Source: Epiperipatus broadwayi
Lineage: Eukaryota; Onychophora; Udeonychophora; Euonychophora; Peripatidae
Length of the DNA stretch: 64,000 nucleotides
Direction: 5' to 3'
NCBI GenBank assembly: GCA_028023455.1
Contig: JAQFVV010012491.1
Coordinates: 597,001-661,000, forward strand
The notes below the pieces were generated by a model that saw only the letters and a program-made list of their open reading frames with translations, was not told the DNA's origin and searched no databases. Of this stretch, positions 59,721 to 64,000 are shown one piece after another (the first letter of the stretch is position 1; the number at the start of each line of letters is the position of its first letter). A program made the position numbers and the translations under genes.

Positions 59721-60399
59721 ACAATGATTCTAAAGGCTTAGTTATATATATATTTCTAATTTATTAATGTAAATAAAATAAAGCATTAGTAATTTGATTA
59801 CAATAATTCTCCATTGATTATTATTAGCTCTTTACATTTATTTATACACATAAAACTTCTCTTGTACAATTCAAAAACTCATATATATATTCGTGGGTTT
59901 GTTATTTTAGTGTGGGCTGATTTTTATTCCAATAACTAACTAATTACATTATGGAAATATGATTTGACTAGCACTATCATATAAGTATATTTAGGACTCT
60001 TTAATACACCCCTGGAAAGAAAAGTAGCACTTGACCAATTCACTTAACAAATATTATTTGGTTTTATTATAAATTTACAGGATTATTAAACATTAATAAA
60101 TGAAGTGATTAATCTTGGCTTATGCTGAGCAAGAAAACATGTGTGGAAGAGTTTGTTTAAAATCTATAATTGTGTTGCAGAATGGTGAACACATGAAAAT
60201 ATTAATAAATTATAAAGAACTCTGTTTAGTAAAATCAGAACATTATGGCTGATGGATTTTCATAGGTTTTATTTAGAATGAGAAATAAGAGAATGGTACA
60301 TGATGCCACATTGATCTGTGATCCAGTCTCGGATCCTAAAAGGTGCTTTATATTATCATTGAAGTATAGTTACTGATTTCTTTCTGCGTCTTTAGTAGA
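59721..60399. other. AT-rich non-coding stretch
   Basis: Nothing recognised. Confidence 0.35.
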
Positions 60400-60610
60400 A
60401 TCGGTTCACTGAATGAATAATAATATGGTGGGCATTGCTATGGGTTGGCTGTCCCAGAGCAATCCCATGCATAGCTACCTCGTGTGGTGAAGAGTCCCCA
60501 GGGGGGTTATAGCCTTGTTCTTGGACCTGGACATAACAAAATGGGGTTCGGCTTTCTGATACAACTGGTGGGATGAAGTACAATATATATAAACATAACA
60601 AAGAAGTCTG
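60400..60610. other. Unclassified GC-richer block next to (AT)n
   Basis: About 200 bp ('gggttggctgtcccagagcaatccc', 'gtccccaggggggttatagcc') that ends close to the 55-bp AT run. It may be a SINE or LINE 3' end with an AT tail. No match in the window. Confidence 0.25.
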
Positions 60611-60631
60611 TATGCATGCAATGCTTGGAAT

Positions 60632-60634
<3 letters not shown>

Positions 60635-60689
<55 letters not shown>
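60635..60689. repeat. (AT)n microsatellite
   Basis: About 27 uninterrupted AT units. Confidence 0.95.
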
Positions 60690-60693
<4 letters not shown>

Positions 60694-63000
60694 CAAAATC
60701 ATCTGCGCTTTGAAAATAAATATTATTTAATTAATATCTATGTATTTGGAATATCCAGGGTAGTGGTATGATTGAGTTACTAAACAGTGATGGATAACTT
60801 AAATTAACTAATAGAAATATTAATCTACCTAGAATTGAAACCCCCCCTTCCTTATTACATTTACTTAGATGTAAAATTCCCACAAACGTTAAAATAACAG
60901 GTGAATACTCGGTCATAAATGCTTTATAACATAATACAAATGACCATGTATATAATGTTAGGCAAAGGTTATTTAAATTTATTTCATAGAACAAAATATT
61001 TAATCTTAAATAAATACATTTTATAATTTTAGAACTAGTGCTATTATTTTAAATTAGGAATAACATTTAGTAGAATTAATTAGAAAAGCAGATTTCTGCT
61101 CTGCTATTTGACAAATCATTAGAACATAATTAACTTGTTTTCTCCCAAGCTGGCAAGCACCCGCAGTAATGGAAATAACAAAATATATTTTTTTAATTAA
61201 AGAATTAACCTCCCACCAAAAATAGGGGGAGAGGTTAAAAGAGAAGCAAACTTGCTTGCGAGTTTAGAAGGTTATTAGCATAATAAATTCAAAATACAAA
61301 ATATAAAACATAATAAAAGTTATAAATATTGTTGCCACACTAAAATGAAATAAGAAAATATTATTATATCATAGAGGCTTAATGACAGAAGAGATATTAA
61401 TAGAGACTTTATAGAGAGTTGAATACATATTAAAATCAGTTAAGAAAATAGAAATAATTTTAATGAATACTCGATATCTGATCGTAAGATCAGCTAAAAG
61501 AATTATAATACATTGAAGAAATGATTAAACAAGATATTTAGATTAAGGTGTAAATTGTTTAAAGAAAGTTTATGAGTCTTAGGCAATGACAGGAATTTAT
61601 TACCTTAATCAATCATTAATAGCGGTCCTCAGTTAATTGCAGCGTCCATTGGAGACTAGATCTAGTTTTTGATTCTTATTTGTTAGGCAGGTAGCATTTC
61701 AATTATTTAACCTTTAAGTACATGATTATAGTTCATGGGTAGATAGGTCCAGGGTGATGATTTTGCAGAATATGGCATTGGAATGGCTGGGAAAGGTGGA
61801 TTTTTCCTCTACTTGCAGCACATTGATTTAAAATTATGACCAGCATGGATTAGGTTAGCCATTACTCTTTATAAAAGTAGCTGCTTTTTTGCTTTCAAAT
61901 TCAGCTCTATTTATACATTTGTTAAATTCTTATGGAATGCTTTTAGTTATAATACCTTAGGTAATTTAAATACATTGACCATCTGCAATTTGCAGACTGG
62001 ATGCATGCTTTTGTTCTTATAAGTTAAAAAACAATACAACCCTGCCGAACATTCCTCAAAGGATTGTTTTAAAATCTAATCTTAGATTTTAAAACTAACT
62101 TAAAATGGACAAAGTTTCAACTAATGGGTCTTACATTATATTTCTAAAATTATCATATTTCTAAATTTGCTAATGGGTCTAATTAATTTAATTGTGTTTG
62201 AGAACATTCAGCATGATTGTATCAGCATTTTCTGACCGCTATTACTAAAAATAAGAAATATTTTATACATAATTTTAAATATACAACATTTTATATAATA
62301 TACTAACATAATTTTTATTTTAGAAGCAATTTTCCATTACCTGTTATGAATACATATCCTTTACGCATATATACAACTATAATTATATAAAATATTATTG
62401 TTTATTTATCTATTTATTTAAGACAGGAGTAAATATATTCATCATGGTTATTTTTAAAACTAAAGTAAAAAAATTGAGTTACATAAGTGTGTATATTCAC
62501 ATAGGGAGGAAATTTGAATTTGGTTTGGTGATGGGAGATTGGAGTGGGTTGTGAAGTGCAATCTGACTATCAGATTGACAGCTTCATATGTATACATATT
62601 ATTCCTGAACAAAGTTTAAACAAACCAGACAATTGACTTCTGTTTTATAGTTTACAATCTGATTTTCAGAAAATTGGTGAAAAATGGTATAATTATAATT
62701 TAACACACTAGAAATAAAAATGCTTTAAATAGATAGCTTATTCCATATATATTTTAATCTATTATTTTTTAGACACATTTTGTTTTAAAATAGAACCACT
62801 TTTTATTTCAACATTAGTTTTATTTCTGCTTTAAAATAAGTTTCAGATAATGATATACATACAGAATTTACAAGATTAAGATATTCGCCAATAAGAGCCA
62901 AATGATAAAAGTAACCTTTACTTTTCTCTAAAGATGAAAATACCATTTTTTTTATTTTTAATAAATGCAATTAGCTGAAAAGATATGTTATTATATCATC
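60690..63000. other. AT-rich stretch, probably intron
   Basis: No exon or classified element recognised. A GC-richer part at 61610-61920 has a TATA-like 'ctttataaaagtag' near 61870 and may be an LTR remnant. Confidence 0.35.
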
Positions 63001-63007
63001 TGCTTGT

Positions 63008-63154
63008 GAGCATGCTAATAACTCTAAACTAGTTTTTTTTAATGACAAATGCTACAAAAGAAAGCATTTAGAGCATCCTAGATAAAGATGATATGGATGC
63101 TTTCTTTTGTAGCATTTGTCATAAAAAAGTTTGTTTAGAGCTATTAGTATGCTC
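63008..63154. repeat. 147-bp hairpin (MITE-like)
   Basis: Arms 63008-63079 and 63096-63154 are reverse complements ('gagcatgctaataactctaaac' against 'gtttagagctattagtatgctc', and 'atgacaaatgctacaaaagaaagcat' with its partner), with a small loop. No ORF. Confidence 0.8.
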
Positions 63155-64000
63155 TTTATATTATATAAATATATATAGACAAGAAATAGATATATGTAGT
63201 ATATTTAGAGGCCAGTAGTTAAGAGCAAAGTTATCATCCAAAACAATCAATTAAATCAGAAAAAATATAACAAATTCAAAAATATAAAAGTAAAATATAG
63301 ATAAATTAATTGCCATGTGAGTGTAACAAAAATTAAAACTCAGATTTAACTATAATAGATTCAATACTTCTGCTTTCTTGCTTGATAATTATTTTTTCTT
63401 GATCTTATGTTCTTAATTAACTAGTAATCAGCCATCATAAATTACAATGATTTTATGTTGAAATTCAGTTTTTCTATGTCTTAATTAAAATAAAACTTTT
63501 AAAAATGTAAATAAATTTATGCTAATACAAATCAGTTTGCCTTTTTTGCCCTTTCAGTTTTTCATTTGGATTTTTTTTTATTAATGCTATATTCTGTTTT
63601 TCTGTTTTGTAATGAAAGATAAAACTTACCTTTAAAAAAATAAAAATAAACAAACTTGCTCTAATAAAAATATCTTTTTTATGTTTTTTCACCTGGAATT
63701 TTTTTGATGATACATTTGAACTTTTGAAAACTAAAGCTGAAATATTAAAATCATAAATAAATTTACACTTATAACAAAGTTTTTTCCCCACTGTTTTGTT
63801 TAGAAATTTCTTTTTTATCTTATGTTTGACAGTTTCCAATTTAAATTAATATTGTGGGTTCTATATAATATTCATCAAAAAACTTCTATACTGTTTTTAC
63901 TATTGAAAAGTATTGCCTTTATTTATAAATAAATGGTACTCATAGTCAAATCAAAAAAAAAAAACCAACAGAAAAAATAAAGTCAGTATTTTAAAAACTT
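63155..64000. other. AT-rich stretch to window end
   Basis: No gene supported. The longest minus-strand frame (63522-63839) is Lys/Phe-rich and typical of AT-rich noise. Confidence 0.4.

Noticed and set aside
60475-60702. 75-codon minus-strand ORF
   Set aside because: Nearly a third is Ile-Tyr repeats from the (AT)n run; no conserved part.
63522-63839. 105-codon Lys/Phe-rich minus ORF
   Set aside because: Composition is that of AT-rich noise; no motif, no splice or start context to support it.

Overview
This window looks like AT-rich, repeat-dense genomic DNA of an invertebrate metazoan. The evidence is: no compact bacterial-style gene order, eukaryotic GT/AG splice signals around a recognisable animal receptor exon, and many animal-type retroelements (Ty3/Gypsy, RTE-like and L1/Tx1-like LINEs, Penelope-like elements with hammerhead-type motifs, tRNA-like SINE heads). 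An arthropod, perhaps a chelicerate, would fit, but nothing in the sequence proves it. No CRISPR array, rRNA or convincing functional tRNA gene was seen.

Host genes are sparse. An intact intronless ORF (3608-5065, minus) encodes a 485-residue leucine-rich-repeat protein of the F-box/AMN1/ZYG11 type. A single short exon (about 58754-58897, plus) encodes part of the extracellular ligand-binding domain of a natriuretic-peptide-receptor-like guanylyl cyclase, so at least the right end of the window is probably intron of that gene. Everything else recognisable is mobile or repetitive.

Layout: 1-1.8 kb, decayed Ty3/Gypsy pol. 2.1-6.0 kb, the LRR gene between two inverted copies of a SINE-like repeat. 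9.7-13.3 kb, an RTE-like LINE relic broken by a fragment of an L1/Tx1-like LINE. 15.2-19.4 kb, a second, very decayed L1/Tx1-like LINE. 20.5 and 31.1 kb, two loci of the same 40-bp minisatellite. 27.0-30.7 kb, a nearly complete L1/Tx1-like LINE with a few frameshifts. 33.3-34.0 kb, a long hairpin element. 35.3-37.8 kb, a complete short LTR retroelement with 5-bp target duplication that carries gag plus a coiled-coil region and no pol. 38.0-38.9 kb, a modular foldback. 39.4-41.5 kb, a 5'-truncated RTE-like LINE. 44.3-45.7 kb, nested foldbacks. 46.7-50.4 kb, two Penelope-like fragments in inverted orientation around an unidentified insert. 52.2-55.5 kb, an RTE-like LINE with an intact 998-codon ORF. 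55.6-57.9 kb, more foldbacks. 58.3-59.3 kb, a tandem duplication, the cyclase exon and another hairpin element. 63.0 kb, a small hairpin.

The intact RTE-like ORF could be the active source for the two older copies in the same window. The gag-only LTR element has to borrow pol functions from another element. The most unusual items are the gag/coiled-coil LTR element, the hairpin with two opposed hammerhead-type motifs inside a Penelope-like fragment, the tRNA-like motif joined to a hammerhead-like core at 31.7 kb, and the modular foldbacks at 44 and 57 kb that share sequence blocks. All alignments were done by eye, so percentages and ends are approximate.
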